A stretch of DNA of 64,000 bases from Calliopsis andreniformis (taxonomy: Eukaryota; Arthropoda; Insecta; Hymenoptera; Andrenidae), in assembly GCF_051401765.1 (NCBI RefSeq), contig NW_027480429.1:8808157-8872156 (forward strand), given 5' to 3'. Shown one piece after another: positions 1 to 12,300 of this stretch (positions are counted from its first letter, which is position 1; every line of letters begins with the position of its first letter). The position numbers and the translations under genes were made by a program. Below the pieces are notes generated by a model. The model worked only from the letters and a program-made list of their open reading frames with translations, ran no database searches and was not told the DNA's origin.

Positions 1-2819
1 GCCCTAACTATTCAACCTGTTGGAGGAACGCCCTAGCGTGAAGCCTAGGTTGCTCGGAAAGAAGAAATGACCATAAGTTTCATACTGGTTGCAATTATTC
101 GTTTTATACGATGGAAAAACTGTTGTATTTATATTGTATTTTAAGCTTCTGGCGTTGACTTCTAAGGCGCTAACTATTCGATCTGGTGGAGCAACGCAAT
201 AGAGTGAAGCCTAGGTTGCCCGGAACGCAGAATTGGCCATCACTTTCAAACTGGTTGCAATTATTCCTGTTATATGATGGTAACACCGTTGGATATTTTT
301 GCATTTTATGGTTCGGGCGTTGACCTCTACGGCCCTAACTATTCAATCTGTTGGAGCAACGCCCAAGGGTGAAGCCTAGGTTGCTCGGAAAGTAGAAATG
401 ACCATAAGTTTCGTAATGGTTGCAATTATTCGTTTTAAACGATGGAAAAACTGTTGTATTTTTATTGTATTTTATGCTTCTGGCGTTGACTTCTAAGGCA
501 CTAACTATTCGATCTGGTGGAGCAACGCAATAGAGTGAAGCCTAGGTTGCCCGGAACGTAGAATTGGCCATCACTTTCAAACTAGTTGCAATTATTCCTG
601 TTATATGATGGTAACACTGTTGTATTTTTTTGGCATTTTATGGTTCGGGCGTTGACTTCTACGGCCCTAACTATTGAACCTGTTGGAGCAACGCCCTAGG
701 GTGAAGCCTGGGTTGCTCGGAAAGTAGAAATGACCATAAGTTTCATACTGGTTGCAATTATTCGTTTTTTACAATGGAAGACTGTTTTATTTATATTGTA
801 TTTAACGCTTCTGGCGTTGACTTCTCAGGCCCTAACCGTTCGATCTGGTGGAGCAACGCCGTAGAGTGAAGCCTAGGTTTCCTAGAACGTAGAAATGACC
901 ATTACCTTCACGCTTGCGGCAATTATTCCAGTTATGCGATGTAAAAACTTTTGCATTTTTATTGTATTTTATGCTTCAGGCGTTGACTTCTAAGGCTGTA
1001 GGTATTCGGTGTGGAGGAGCAACGCCCTAGAGTGAAGCCTATGTTGTCCGGAACGTAGAAATGACCAATACCTTCACACTGGTTGCAATTAATCCTGTTA
1101 TACGATGGAAAAACTGTTGTACCTTTATTATATTTTGTGCTCCTGGCGTTGACTTCTTGGGCTCTAACTATTGGATCTGGTGGACTGACGCCCTAGAGTG
1201 AAGCCTAGGTTGCCGGGAACATAGAAATGAACATCGCTTTATCACTGGTTGCAATTATTCCTGTTATACGATGGAAAAACTGTTGTATTTGTATTGTATT
1301 TTATGCTTCTGGCGGTGACTTCTTGGGCCCTAACTATTCGATCTGTTGGAACAACGCCCTAGAGTGAAGACCAGGTTGCCCGGAACGTAGAATTGACCAT
1401 CACTTTCACACTGGTTGCAATTATTCCTGTTATACGATGGACAAACTGTTGCATTTTTACTGTACTTTATGCTTCTGGCGTTGACTTCTAAGGCCCTACG
1501 TATTCGATCTAGTGGAGCAATGCCTCAGAGTTTAGTCTAGGATTCCCGAAACGTAGAAATGACCATAACTGTCACACTGGTTGCAATTATTCCTGTTATA
1601 CGATGGACAAGCTGTTGCATTTTTATTGTACTCTATGCTTCTGGCGTTGACTTCTAAGGCGCTACGTATTCGATCTGGTGGAGCAATGCCTCACAGTTAA
1701 ATCTAGGATGCCCGAAACGTCGAAATGATCATTACTTTCACACTGATTGCAATTATTCATTCTATATGATGGAAAAACTGTTCCATTTTTATTGTATTTT
1801 ATGCTTCTGGCGTTGACTTCTTAGGCCCTAACTATTCGATCTGGGAGAACAACGCCCTAGAGTGACGCCTGGGTTGCCCGGAACGTAGAATTGACCATCA
1901 CTTTCACACTGGTTGCAATTATTCCTGTTATACGATGGACAAACTGTTGCATTTTTACTGTACTTTACGCTTCTGGCGTTGACTTCTAAGGCCCTACGTA
2001 TTCGATCTAGTGGAGCAATGCCTCAGAGTTTAGTCTAGGATGCCCGAAACGTAGAAATGACCATAACTTTCATACTGATTGCAATTGTTCGTTTTATACG
2101 ATGGAAATACTGTTTTATTTATATTGTGTTTTATGCTTCTGGCGGTGACTTCTTAGGCCCTAACTATTCGATCTGTTGGACCAACGCCCTAGAGTGAAGC
2201 CCAGGTTGCCCGGAACGTAGAAATTACCATAACTTTCACACTGGTTGCAATTATTCGTTCTATACAATGGAAAACTGTTGTATTTATATTGTATTTTATG
2301 CTGCTGGCGTTCACTTCTTAGGCCCTAACTATTCAATCTGCTGGAGCAACGCCCTAGGGTGTAGCCTAGGTTGCCCGGAACGTAGAAATGACCATAACTT
2401 TCATACTGGTTGCAATTATTCGTTTTATATGATGGAAAAACTGCAGTATTTATATTGTATTTTATGCTGCTGGCGTTCACTTCTTAGGCCCTAACTATTC
2501 GATCTGGTGGAACAACGCCCTGGGGTGAAGCCTAGGTTACCGGGAACGTAGAAATGACCATAACTTTCACACTGGTCGCTATTATTCGTTTTATACGATG
2601 GAGAAACTGTTATACTTATATTGTGTTTTATGCTTCTGGCGTTGCCTTCTTTGGCCCTAGCTGTTCGATCTGGTGGAACAACGCAATAGAGTGAAGCCTA
2701 GGTTGCCCGGAACGTAGAATTGGCCATCACTTTCAAACTGGTTGCAATTATTCCTGTCATATGATGGTAACACTGTTGTATTTTTTTTGCATTTTATGAT
2801 TCGGGCGTTGACTTCTACG
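1..2819 (+). repeat. 17-monomer higher-order repeat, copy 1 (HOR-17a)
   Basis: This 2819-bp block of 17 monomers is followed directly by a second copy: 'gccctaactattcaacctg' at 1 recurs at 2820. The deficit of 3 bp against 17 x 166 comes from one-base deletions in single monomers, for example 'aatggaagactg' near 775 and 'caatggaaaactg' near 2267. The first four monomers alternate between a 'ttcctgttatatgatgg' type and a 'ttcgttttatacgatgg' type. Later ones carry unusual markers such as 'cctcagagtttagtctagg' (near 1532 and 2022). The block starts at the window edge, so an earlier copy may lie upstream. Confidence 0.93.
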
Positions 2820-5062
2820 GCCCTAACTATTCAACCTGTTGGAGGAACGCCCTAGCGTGAAGCCTAGGTTGCTCGGAAAGTAGAAATGACCATAAGTTTC
2901 ATACTGGTTGCAATTATTCGTTTTATACGATGGAAAAACTGTTGTATTTATATTGTATTTTAAGCTTCTGGCGTTGACTTCTAAGGCGCTAACTATTCGA
3001 TCTGGTGGAGCAACGCAATAGAGTGAAGCCTAGGTTGCCCGGAACGCAGAATTGGCCATCACTTTCAAACTGGTTGCAATTATTCCTGTTATATGATGGT
3101 AACACCGTTGGATATTTTTGCATTTTATGGTTCGGGCGTTGACCTCTACGGCCCTAACTATTCAATCTGTTGGAGCAACGCCCAAGGGTGAAGCCTAGGT
3201 TGCTCGGAAAGTAGAAATGACCATAAGTTTCGTAATGGTTGCAATTATTCGTTTTAAACGATGGAAAAACTGTTGTATTTTTATTGTATTTTATGCTTCT
3301 GGCGTTGACTTCTAAGGCACTAACTATTCGATCTGGTGGAGCAACGCAATAGAGTGAAGCCTAGGTTGCCCGGAACGTAGAATTGGCCATCACTTTCAAA
3401 CTGGTTGCAATTATTCCTGTTATATGATGGTAACACTGTTGTATTTTTTTGGCATTTTATGGTTCGGGCGTTGACTTCTACGGCCCTAACTATTGAACCT
3501 GTTGGAGCAACGCCCTAGGGTGAAGCCTAGGTTGCTCGGAAAGTAGAAATGACCATAAGTTTCATACTGGTTGCAATTATTCGTTTTTTACAATGGAAGA
3601 CTGTTTTATTTATATTGTATTTAACGCTTCTGGCGTTGACTTCTCAGGCCCTAACCGTTCGATCTGGTGGAGCAACGCCCTAGAGTGAAGCCTAGGTTTC
3701 CTAGAACGTAGAAATGACCATTACCTTCACGCTTGCGGCAATTATTCCAGTTATGCGATGTAAAAACTTTTGCATTTTTATTGTATTTTATGCTTCAGGC
3801 GTTGACTTCTAAGGCTGTAGGTATTCGGTGTGGAGGAGCAACGCCCTAGAGTGAAGCCTATGTTGTCCGGAACGTAGAAATGACCAATACCTTCACACTG
3901 GTTGCAATTAATCCTGTTATACGATGGAAAAACTGTTGTACCTTTATTGTATTTTGTGCTCCTGGCGTTGACTTCTTGGGCTCTAACTATTGGATCTGGT
4001 GGACTGACGCCCTAGAGTGAAGCCTAGGTTGCCGGGAACATAGAAAAGAACATCGCTTTATCACTGGTTGCAATTATTCCTGTTATACGATGGAAAAACT
4101 GTTGTATTTGTATTGTATTTTATGCTTCTGGCGGTGACTTCTTGGGCCCTAACTATTCGATCTGTTGGAACAACGCCCTAGAGTGAAGACCAGGTTGCCC
4201 GGAACGTAGAATTGACCATCACTTTCACACTGGTTGCAATTATTCCTGTTATACGATGGACAAACTGTTGCATTTTTACTGTATTTTATGCTTCTGGCGT
4301 TGACTTCTAAGGCCCTACGTATTCGATCTAGTGGAGCAATGCCTCAGAGTTTAGTCTAGGATTCCCGAAACGTAGAAATGACCATCACTGTCACACTGGT
4401 TGCAATTATTCCTGTTATACGATGGACAAGCTGTTGCATTTTTATTGTACTCTATGCTTCTGGCGTTGACTTCTAAGGCGCTACGTATTCGATCTGGTGG
4501 AGCAATGCCTCACAGTTAAATCTAGCATGCCCGAAACGTCGAAATGATCATTACTTTCACACTGATTGCAATTATTCATTCTATATGATGGAAAAACTGT
4601 TCCATTTTTATTGTATTTTATGCTTCTGGCGTTGACTTCTTAGGCCCTAACTATTCGATCTGGGAGAACAACGCCCTAGAGTGACGCCTGGGTTGCCCGG
4701 AACGTAGAATTGACCATCACTTTCACACTGGTTGCAATTATTCCTGTTATACGATGGACAAACTGTTGCATTTTTATTGTACTTTATGCTTCTGGCGTTG
4801 ACTTCTAAGGCCCTACGTATTCGATCTAGTGGAGCAATGCCTCAGAGTTTAGTCTAGGATGCCCGAAACGTAGAAATGACCATAACTTTCATACTGATTG
4901 CAATTATTCGTTCTATACGATGGAAATACTGTTTTATTTATATTGTGTTTTATGCTTCTGGCGGTGACTTCTTAGGCCCTAACTATTCGATCTGTTGGAC
5001 CAACGCCCTAGAGTGAAGCCCAGGTTGCCCGGAACGTAGAAATTACCATAACTTTCACACTG
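2820..5062 (+). repeat. 17-monomer higher-order repeat, copy 2, partial (HOR-17a)
   Basis: This stretch matches 1-2243 at a constant offset of 2819 bp. By eye there are about a dozen single-base differences in 2.2 kb, for example g/t near 62 and 2881, 'gcctggg' against 'gcctagg' near 707 and 3526, and a/c in 'accataactg' near 1564. Similarity drops abruptly around 5062-5100. There copy 2 continues with 'ggtagcaattattcg' and 'ctatttattttgt' where copy 1 has 'ggttgcaattattcg' and 'gtatttatattgt'. The last three to four monomers of the unit are therefore missing, replaced by a different series in the same register. Confidence 0.92.
2916..2932 (+). other. typical CENP-B-box-like motif of a common monomer
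   Basis: Here attcgttttatacgatg keeps TTCG, the central A and the CG of the box at correct spacing, but has AT in place of the final GG. This is one example of the form seen in a large share of monomers. Other monomers lose it as ttcctgttatacg, ttcctgttatatg, ttcattttatacg, or ttcgttttatatg/acaatgg. The motif sits at the same place in each monomer, just after 'ttgcaatta'. Confidence 0.35.
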
Positions 5063-6988
5063 GTAGCAATTATTCGTTTTATACAATGGAAAACTGTTCT
5101 ATTTATTTTGTATTTTATGCTTCTGGCGTTGACTTCTTAGGCCCTAACTATTCGACCTCGCGGGGGAACGCCCAACAGTGAAGCCTAGATTGCCCGAAAC
5201 GTCGAAATGACCATTACTTTCACACTGGTTGCAATTATTCATGCTATACGATGGAAAAAGTGTTCTATTTATTTTGTATTTTATGCTTCTGGCGTTGACT
5301 TCTTATGCCCTAACTATTCGATCTGCTGGAACAACGCTCTAGAGTGAAGCCTAGGTTGCCCGGAACGTAGAAATTACCATAACTTTCACACTGGTTGCAA
5401 TTATTCGTTTTATACAATGGAAAAGTGTTCTATTTATTTTGTATTCTATGCTCCTGGCGTTGACTTCTTAGGCCCTAACTATTGGATCTGGTGGACTAAC
5501 GCCCTAGAGTGAAGCCTAGGTGGCCCGGAACGTAGAAATGACCATAACTTTCACACTGGTTGCAATTATTCGTTCTATACAATGGAAAACTGTTCCATTT
5601 ATTTTTTATTTTGTGCTTCTGGCGTTGACTTCTTAGGCCCTAAGTATTGGATCTGGTGGCCTAACGCCCTAGAGTGAAGCCTAGATTGCCCGGAACGTAG
5701 AAATGACCATAACTTTCACACTGGTTGCTATTATTCGTTTTATACGATGGAAAAACTGTTATATTTATTTTGTATTTTATGCTTCGGGCGATGACTTCTA
5801 ATGCCCTAACTATTCAATCTGTTGGAGCAATGCCCTCGGGTGAAGCCTAGGTTGCCCGGAAAATATAAATGACCACAAGTTTCATACTGGTTGCAATTAT
5901 TCGTTTTATACGATGGAAAAACTGTTGTATTTATATTGTATTTTATGCTTCTAGCGTTCACTTCTTAGGCCCGAACTATTCGATCTGGTGGAACAACGGC
6001 CGAGGGTGAAGCCTAGGTTGCCCGGAACGTAGAAATGACCATAACTTTTACACTGGTAGCAATTATTCGTTTTATACAATGGAAAAACTGTTCTACTTAT
6101 TAGTGTTTAATGCATCGGGCGTTGGCTTCTAAGGCCCTAACTGTTTGATCTGGTGGAGCAACGCCCTAGAGTGAAGCCTAGGTTGCCCGGAACGTAGAAG
6201 TGACCATAACTTTCACACTGGTTGCTATTATTCGTTTTATACGATGGAAAGACTGTTATATTTATTTTGTATTTTATGCTTCGGGCGATGACTTCTAATG
6301 CCCTAACTGTTTGATGTGGTGGAGCAACGCCCTAGAGTGAAGCCTAGGTTGCCCGGCACGTAGAAATGACCATATCTTTCACACTGGTTGCTATTATTCG
6401 TTATATACGATGGAAAAACTGTTATATTTATATTGTATTTTATGCTTCTGTCGTTGACTTCTGAGGCCGTAGCTATTCGGTGTGGTGGAACAACGCCCTA
6501 GGGTGAATCCTAGGTTGCCCGGAACGTAGAAATGACCATAACTTTCACACTGGTTGCAATTATTCGTTTTATACGATGGATAAGCTGTTGTATTTATATC
6601 GTATTTTATGCTTCTGGCGTTGACTTCTTAGGCCGTAACTATTCCATCTGGTGGAACAACGCCCTAGGGTAAAGCGTAGGTTGCCCGGAAAGTAGAAATG
6701 ACCATAACTTTCACACTGGTAGCAATTATTCGTTTTATACGATGGAAAAACTGCTCCATTTATTTTGTATTTTATGCTTCGGGCGCTGACTTCTAAGACC
6801 CTAACTATTCGATCTGGTGGAGCAACGACCTAGAGTGAAGCCTAGGTTGCCCGGAACGTCGAAATGACCATCACTTTCAAACTGGTTGCAATTAATCCTG
6901 TTATACGATGGAAAAACTGTTGTATTTTTGTTGCCTTTTATGCTTCGGGCGTTGACTTCTAAGGCCCTAACTATTCAATCTGTTGGAG

Positions 6989-7015
6989 CAACGCCCTAGG
7001 GTGAAGCCTAGGTTG
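6989..7015. other. dyad with paired CCTAGG palindromes in the monomer
   Basis: Two CCTAGG hexamers (6995-7000 and 7007-7012) are separated by the 6-base loop gtgaag and flanked by CAAC on the left and TTG on the right. The arms can pair as a 9-bp stem with a 3-base bulge. Monomers reading 'ccctaggg' have the strong form. The commoner 'ccctagag' keeps only CTAG on the left, and 'gctctagag' makes a separate 8-base palindrome. It is listed once as an example because it recurs at one position in each monomer. Any role in hairpin or cruciform formation is inference. Confidence 0.4.
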
Positions 7016-7889
7016 CCCGGAACGTAGAAGAGACCATAACTTTTACACTGGTAGCAATTATTCGTTTTATACAATGGAAAAACTGTTCTATTTATTTTGC
7101 ATTTTATGCTTCGGGCGTTGACTTCTAAGGCCCTAACTGATTGATCTGGAGGAGCAATGCCCCAGTGTGAAGCCTAGATTGCCCGGAACGTTGTAATGAC
7201 CATAACTTTCACACTGGTTGCAATTATTCATTTTATACGATGGAAAAACTGTTGGACTTATATTGTATTTTATTCCTATGGCGTTGAATTCTAATTCCCT
7301 AGCTATTCGATCTGGTGGAGCAACGCCCTAGAGTGAAACCTAGGTTACCCGGAACGTAGAAATGACCAGTACTTTCATACTGTTTGCAGTTATTCCTGTT
7401 ATACGATGGAAAGACTTTTGCACCTTTATTCTATTTTATGCTTCTGGCGTTGACTTCTAAGGCCCTAGCTATTCGATTTGGTGGAGCAGCGCCCTAGAGT
7501 GGAGCCTAGGTTGCCTGGTACGTAGAAATGACCATTACTTTCACACTGTTTGCAAATATACAATATATACGATGGAAAGTCTGTTGTATTTATGTTGTAT
7601 TTTATGCTCCTGGCGTTGACTTCTTAGGCCCGAACTATTCGATCTGGTGCAACAACGCCCTAGAGTGAAGCCTAGGTTGCCTGGAACGTAGAAATGACCA
7701 TCACTTTCACACGGGTTGCAATTATTCCTGTTATAGGATGGAAAGACTGTTGTATTTTTATTGTATTTTATACTTCAGGCGTTGACTTCTGTGGCCGTAA
7801 CTATTCGATGTGGTGGTAGAACGCCATAGAGTGAAGCCTAGGTTGCCCGGAAAGAAGAAATGACCATAACTTTCACACTGGTTGCTATT

Positions 7890-7906
7890 ATTCGTTTTAT
7901 ACGGTG
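7890..7906 (+). other. best CENP-B-box-like motif in the window (8 of 9 fixed bases)
   Basis: The bases attcgttttatacggtg fit the pattern NTTCGNNNNANNCGGGN except for the last fixed G, which is T. Most 'ttcgttttatacgatgg' monomers match 7 of 9 because they read CGAT where the box has CGGG. This is a sequence match only. Binding by CENP-B or a CENP-B-like protein is known in mammals and would be an inference in an unidentified organism. A chance match in an AT-rich segment is possible. Confidence 0.4.
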
Positions 7907-8439
7907 GAAAGGCTGTTGTATTTATATCGTACTTTATGCTACTGGCGTTGACTTCTATGGCCCTCAACTATTCGATCTGGTGGTGCAACGCCCTAGAGTG
8001 AAGCCTAGGTTGCCCGGAACGTACAAATGACCATTACTTTCACACTGCTTGCATTTATTCATTTTATACAATGGAAATGCAGTTGTATTTATATTGCATT
8101 TTATTCTTCTGGCGTTGACTTTTAAGGCCGTAGCTATTAGATGTGGTGGAGCAACGCTCTAGAGTGTCGCATAGGTTGCCCCGAACGTAGAAATGACCAT
8201 TACTTTCACAATGTATGCAAATATTCATTTTATACGATGGTAAAACTGTTGTACTTATATTGTATTTTAATCTTCTGGCGTTGAATTCTAAGTCCCTAGC
8301 TTTTCGATCTCGTGGAGCAACGCCCTAGTGTGAACCCTAGGTTGCCCGGAACGTAGAAATGTCCATATCCTTCACACTGTTTGCAATTATTCATTTTATA
8401 CGATGGTAATGCTGTTGTATATTTATTGCATTTTATGCT

Positions 8440-9335
8440 TCTGGCGTTGACATCTAAGGCCCTAACTGTTTGATCTGGTGGAGCAACGCCCTAGAGTGAA
8501 GCCTAGGTTGTCCGGAACGTAGAAATGACCATACCTTTCACACTGGTTGCTATTATTCGTTTTATACGATGGAAAAACTGTTATATTTATATTGTATTTT
8601 ATGCTTCTGGCGTTCACTTCTTAGGTCCTAACCATTCGATCTGGTGGAACAACACCCTAGAGTGAAGCCTAGGATGCCTGGAACGTAGAAATAACCATCA
8701 CTTTCACACGGGTTGCAATTATTCCTGTTATAGGATGGAAAGACTGTTGTATTTTTATTGTATTTTATACATCACGCGTTGACTTCTGAGGCCGTAGCTA
8801 TTCGATGTGGTGGATGAACGCCATAGAGTGAAGCCTAGGTTGCCCGGAACGTAGAAATGACCAGTACTTTCACACTTGTTGCAGTTATTCCTGTTATACG
8901 ATGGAAAAACTGTTGCACCTTTATTGTATTTTATGCTTCTGGCGCTGACATCTAAGGCCCTAACTGTTTGATCTGGTGGAGCAACGCCCTAGAGTGAAGC
9001 CTAGGTTGCCCGGAACGTAGAAATGACCATAACTTTCACACTGGTTGCTATTATTCGTTTTATACGATGGAAAAACTGTTATATTTATATTGTATTTTAT
9101 GCTTCTGGCGTTGACTTCTTAGGTCCTAACCATTCGATCTGGTGGAACAACACCCTAGAGTGAAGCCTAGGATGCCTGGAACGTAGAAATAACCATCACT
9201 TTCACACGGGTTGCAATTATTCCTGTTATAGGATGGAAAGACTGTTGTATTTTTATTGTATTTTATGCTTCACGCGTTGACGTCTGAGGCCGTAGCTATT
9301 CGATATGGTGGATGAACGCCATAGAGTGAAGCCTA
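8440..9335 (+). repeat. three-monomer (498-bp) tandem duplication
   Basis: The marker 'ataaccatca' lies at 8691 and again at 9189, exactly 498 bp apart (3 x 166). The surrounding sequence matches too: 'aggtcctaaccattcg', 'aacaccctagag', 'ggatgcctgg', 'cacgcgttgac' and 'gtggatgaacgcc' occur in both halves with a few differences. The part from 8496 on is carried into the later large units, at about 15466-16305 and 19780-20619. Confidence 0.88.
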
Positions 9336-12300
9336 GGTTGCCGGGAACGTAGAAATGTCCATATCCTTCACACTGTTTGCAATTATTCATTTTATACGAT
9401 GGTAATGCTGTTGTATATTTATTGCATTTTATGCTTCGGGCATTGACTTCTAAGGACCTAACTATTCAATCTGTTGGAGCAACGCCCTTGGGTGAAGCCT
9501 AGGTTACCCGGAACGTAGAAATGACCATAACTTTCACACTGGTTGCAATTATTCGTTTTATACGATGGAAAAGCTGTTGTATTTATATCGTATTTTATGC
9601 TTCTGGCGTTGACTTCTTAGGCCCTAACTATTCCATCTGGTGGAACAACGCCCTAGGGTGAAGCGTAGGTTGCCCGGAAAGTAGAAATGACCATAACTTT
9701 CACACTGGTAGCAATCATTCGTTTTATACGATGGAAAAGCTGTTGTATTTATATCGTATTTTATGCTTCTGGCGTTGACTTCTTAGGCCCTAACTATTCC
9801 ATCTGGTGGAACAACGCCATAGGGTGAAGCCTACGTTGCCCGGAAAGTAGAAATAACCTTAACTTTCACACTGGTAGCAATTATTCGTTTTATACGATGG
9901 AAAAACTGTTCTATTTATTTTATATTTTATGCTTCGGGCGTTGACTTCTAAGACCCTAACTATTCGATCTGGTGGAGCAACGCCCTAGAGTGAAGCCTAG
10001 GTTGCCCGGTACGTAGAAATGACCATCACTTTCATACTGGTTGCAATTATTCGTTTTATATGATGGAAAAACTCTTGTATTTATATTGTATTTTATGCTT
10101 CTGGCGTTCACATCTTAGGCCCTAACTATTCGATCTGGTGGAAGAACGCCCTAGGGTGAAGCCTAGGTTGTCCGGAACGTAGAAATGACCATAACTTTTA
10201 CACTGGTAGCAATTATTCGTTTTATACAATGGAAAAACGGTTCTATTTATTTTGCATTTTATGCTTCGGGCGTTGACTTCTAAGGCCCTAACTGATTGAT
10301 CTGGAGGAGCAACGCCCTAGTGTGAAGCCCAGATTGCCCGGAACGTTGAAATGTCCAAAACTTTCACTCTGGTTGCTAATATCCGTTTTATACGATGGAA
10401 AAACTGTTATATTTATATTGCATTTTATTCTTATGGCGTTGAATTCTAAGTCCCTAGCTATCCGATCTGGTGGAGCAACGCCCTAGAGTGAAACCTAGGT
10501 TACCCGGAACGTAGAAATGACCAGTACTTTCACACTGTTTGCAGTTATTCCTGTCATACGATGGAAAAACTTTTGCACCTTTATTGTATTTTATGCTCCT
10601 GGCGTTGACTTCTAAGGCCCTAGCTATTCGATTTGGTGGAGCAACGACCTAGAGTGGAGCCTAGGTTGCCCGGTACGTAGAAATGACCATTACTTTCACA
10701 CTGTTTGCAAATATACATTATATACGATGGAAAGTCTGTTGCATTTATGTTGTATTTTATGCTCCTGGCGTTGACTTCTTAGGCCCTAACTATTTGATCT
10801 GGTGGAGCACCGCCCTAGCGTGAAGCCTAGGTTGCCCGGTACGTAGAAATGACCATCACTCTCAAACTGGTTGCAATTATTCCTGTTATATGATGGATAA
10901 ACTGTTGTATTTTTATTGCATTTTTTGCTTCGGGCATTGACTTCTAAGGCCCTAACTATTCAATCTGTTGGAGCAATGCCCTAGGGTGAAGCCTAGGTTG
11001 CCCGGAAAATATAAATGACCATAAGTTTCATACTGGTTGCAATTATTCGTTTTATACGATGGAAAAACTGTTGTATTTATATTGTATTTTATGCTTCTGG
11101 CGTTCACTTCTTAGGCTCGAACTATTCGATCTGGTGGAACAACGGCCGAGGGTGAAGCCTAGGTTGCCCGGAACATAGAAATGACCATAACTTTTACACT
11201 GGTAGCAATTATTCGTTTTATACAATGGAATAACTGTTCTACTCATTTGTATTTAATGCATCGGGCGTTGACTTCTAAGGCCCTAACTGATTGATCTGGA
11301 GGAGCAACGCCCTAGTGTGAAGCCCAGATTGCCCGGAACGTTGAAATGTCCAAAACTTTCACTCAGGTTGCTAATATCCGTTTTATACGATTGAAAAACT
11401 GTTATATTTATATTGCATTTTATTCTTATGGCGTTGAATTCTAAGTCCCTAGCTATCCGATCTGGTGGAGCAACGCCATAGAGTGAAACCTAGGTTACCC
11501 GGAACGTAGAAATGACCAGTACTTTCACACTGTTTGCAGTTATTCCTGTCATACGATGGAAAAACTTTTGCACCTTTATTGTATTTTATGCTTCTGGCGT
11601 TGACTTCTAAGGCCCTAGCTATTCGATTTGGTGGAGCAACGCCCTAGAGTGGAGCCTAGGTTGCCCGGTACGTAGAAATGACCATTACTTTCACACTGTT
11701 TGCAAATATACATTATATACGATGGAAAGTCTGTTGCATTTATGTTGTATTTTATGCTCCTGGCGTTGACTTCTTAGGCCCTAACTATTTGATCTGGTGG
11801 AGCACCGCCCTAGCGTGAAGCCTAGGTTGCCCGGTACGTAGAAATGACCATCACTCTCAAACTGGTTGCAATTATTCCTGTTATATGATGGAAAAACTGT
11901 TGTATTTTTATTGCATTTTTTGCTTCGGGCATTGACTTCTAAGGCCCTAACTATTCAATCTGTTGGAGCAATGCCCTAGGGTGAAGCCTAGGTTGCCCGG
12001 AAAATATAAATGACCATAAGTTTCATACTGGTTGCAATTATTCGTTTTATACGATGGAAAAACTGTTGTATTTATACTGTATTTTATGCTTCTGGCGTTC
12101 ACTTCTTAGGCCCTAACTGTTCGATCTGGTGGAACATCGGCCTAGGGTGAAGCCTAGGTTGCCCGAGACGTAGAAATGACCATAACTTTTACACTGGTAG
12201 CAATTATTCGTTTTATACAATGGAAAAACTGTTCTATTTATTTTGTATTTAATGCTTCGGGCGTTGACTTCTAAGGCCCTAACTGTTTGATCTGGTGAGG

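Larger units (their letters stand above)
5063..8495 (+). repeat. diverged, shuffled monomers without a clean HOR
   Basis: This stretch holds about 21 monomers and no gene. They share variants with the units to the right but are less alike. The marker 'aaaatataaatgacc' at 5860 corresponds to 12665 in unit A, 6805 bp away (41 monomers). The 'ccagtacttt' monomer near 7366 corresponds to one near 10521, 3155 bp away (19 monomers). The 'gtacaaatgaccattac' monomer at 8021 corresponds to 13497, 5476 bp away (33 monomers). The offsets differ from one another, so the block looks like an older, reshuffled relative of unit A. Confidence 0.8.

Noticed and set aside
162..182. Telomere-like CCCTAA units in 'ggccctaactattcg'
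   Set aside because: Only one CCCTAA per monomer, never in tandem, so it is part of the satellite sequence and not telomeric or interstitial telomeric DNA.
2267..2494. 75-codon plus-strand frame, with a similar 77-codon frame at 61030-61263
   Set aside because: Both are translations of consecutive satellite monomers. The protein at 2267 even repeats itself after about 55 residues, as expected of a 166-bp unit.
11052..11246. 64-codon minus-strand reading frame, repeated identically at 17690-17884 and 22336-22530
   Set aside because: The identical copies reflect units A, B and C of the satellite and not selection on a protein. With a 166-bp monomer the frame shifts by one base per repeat, so no frame stays open for more than about 1.5 monomers.
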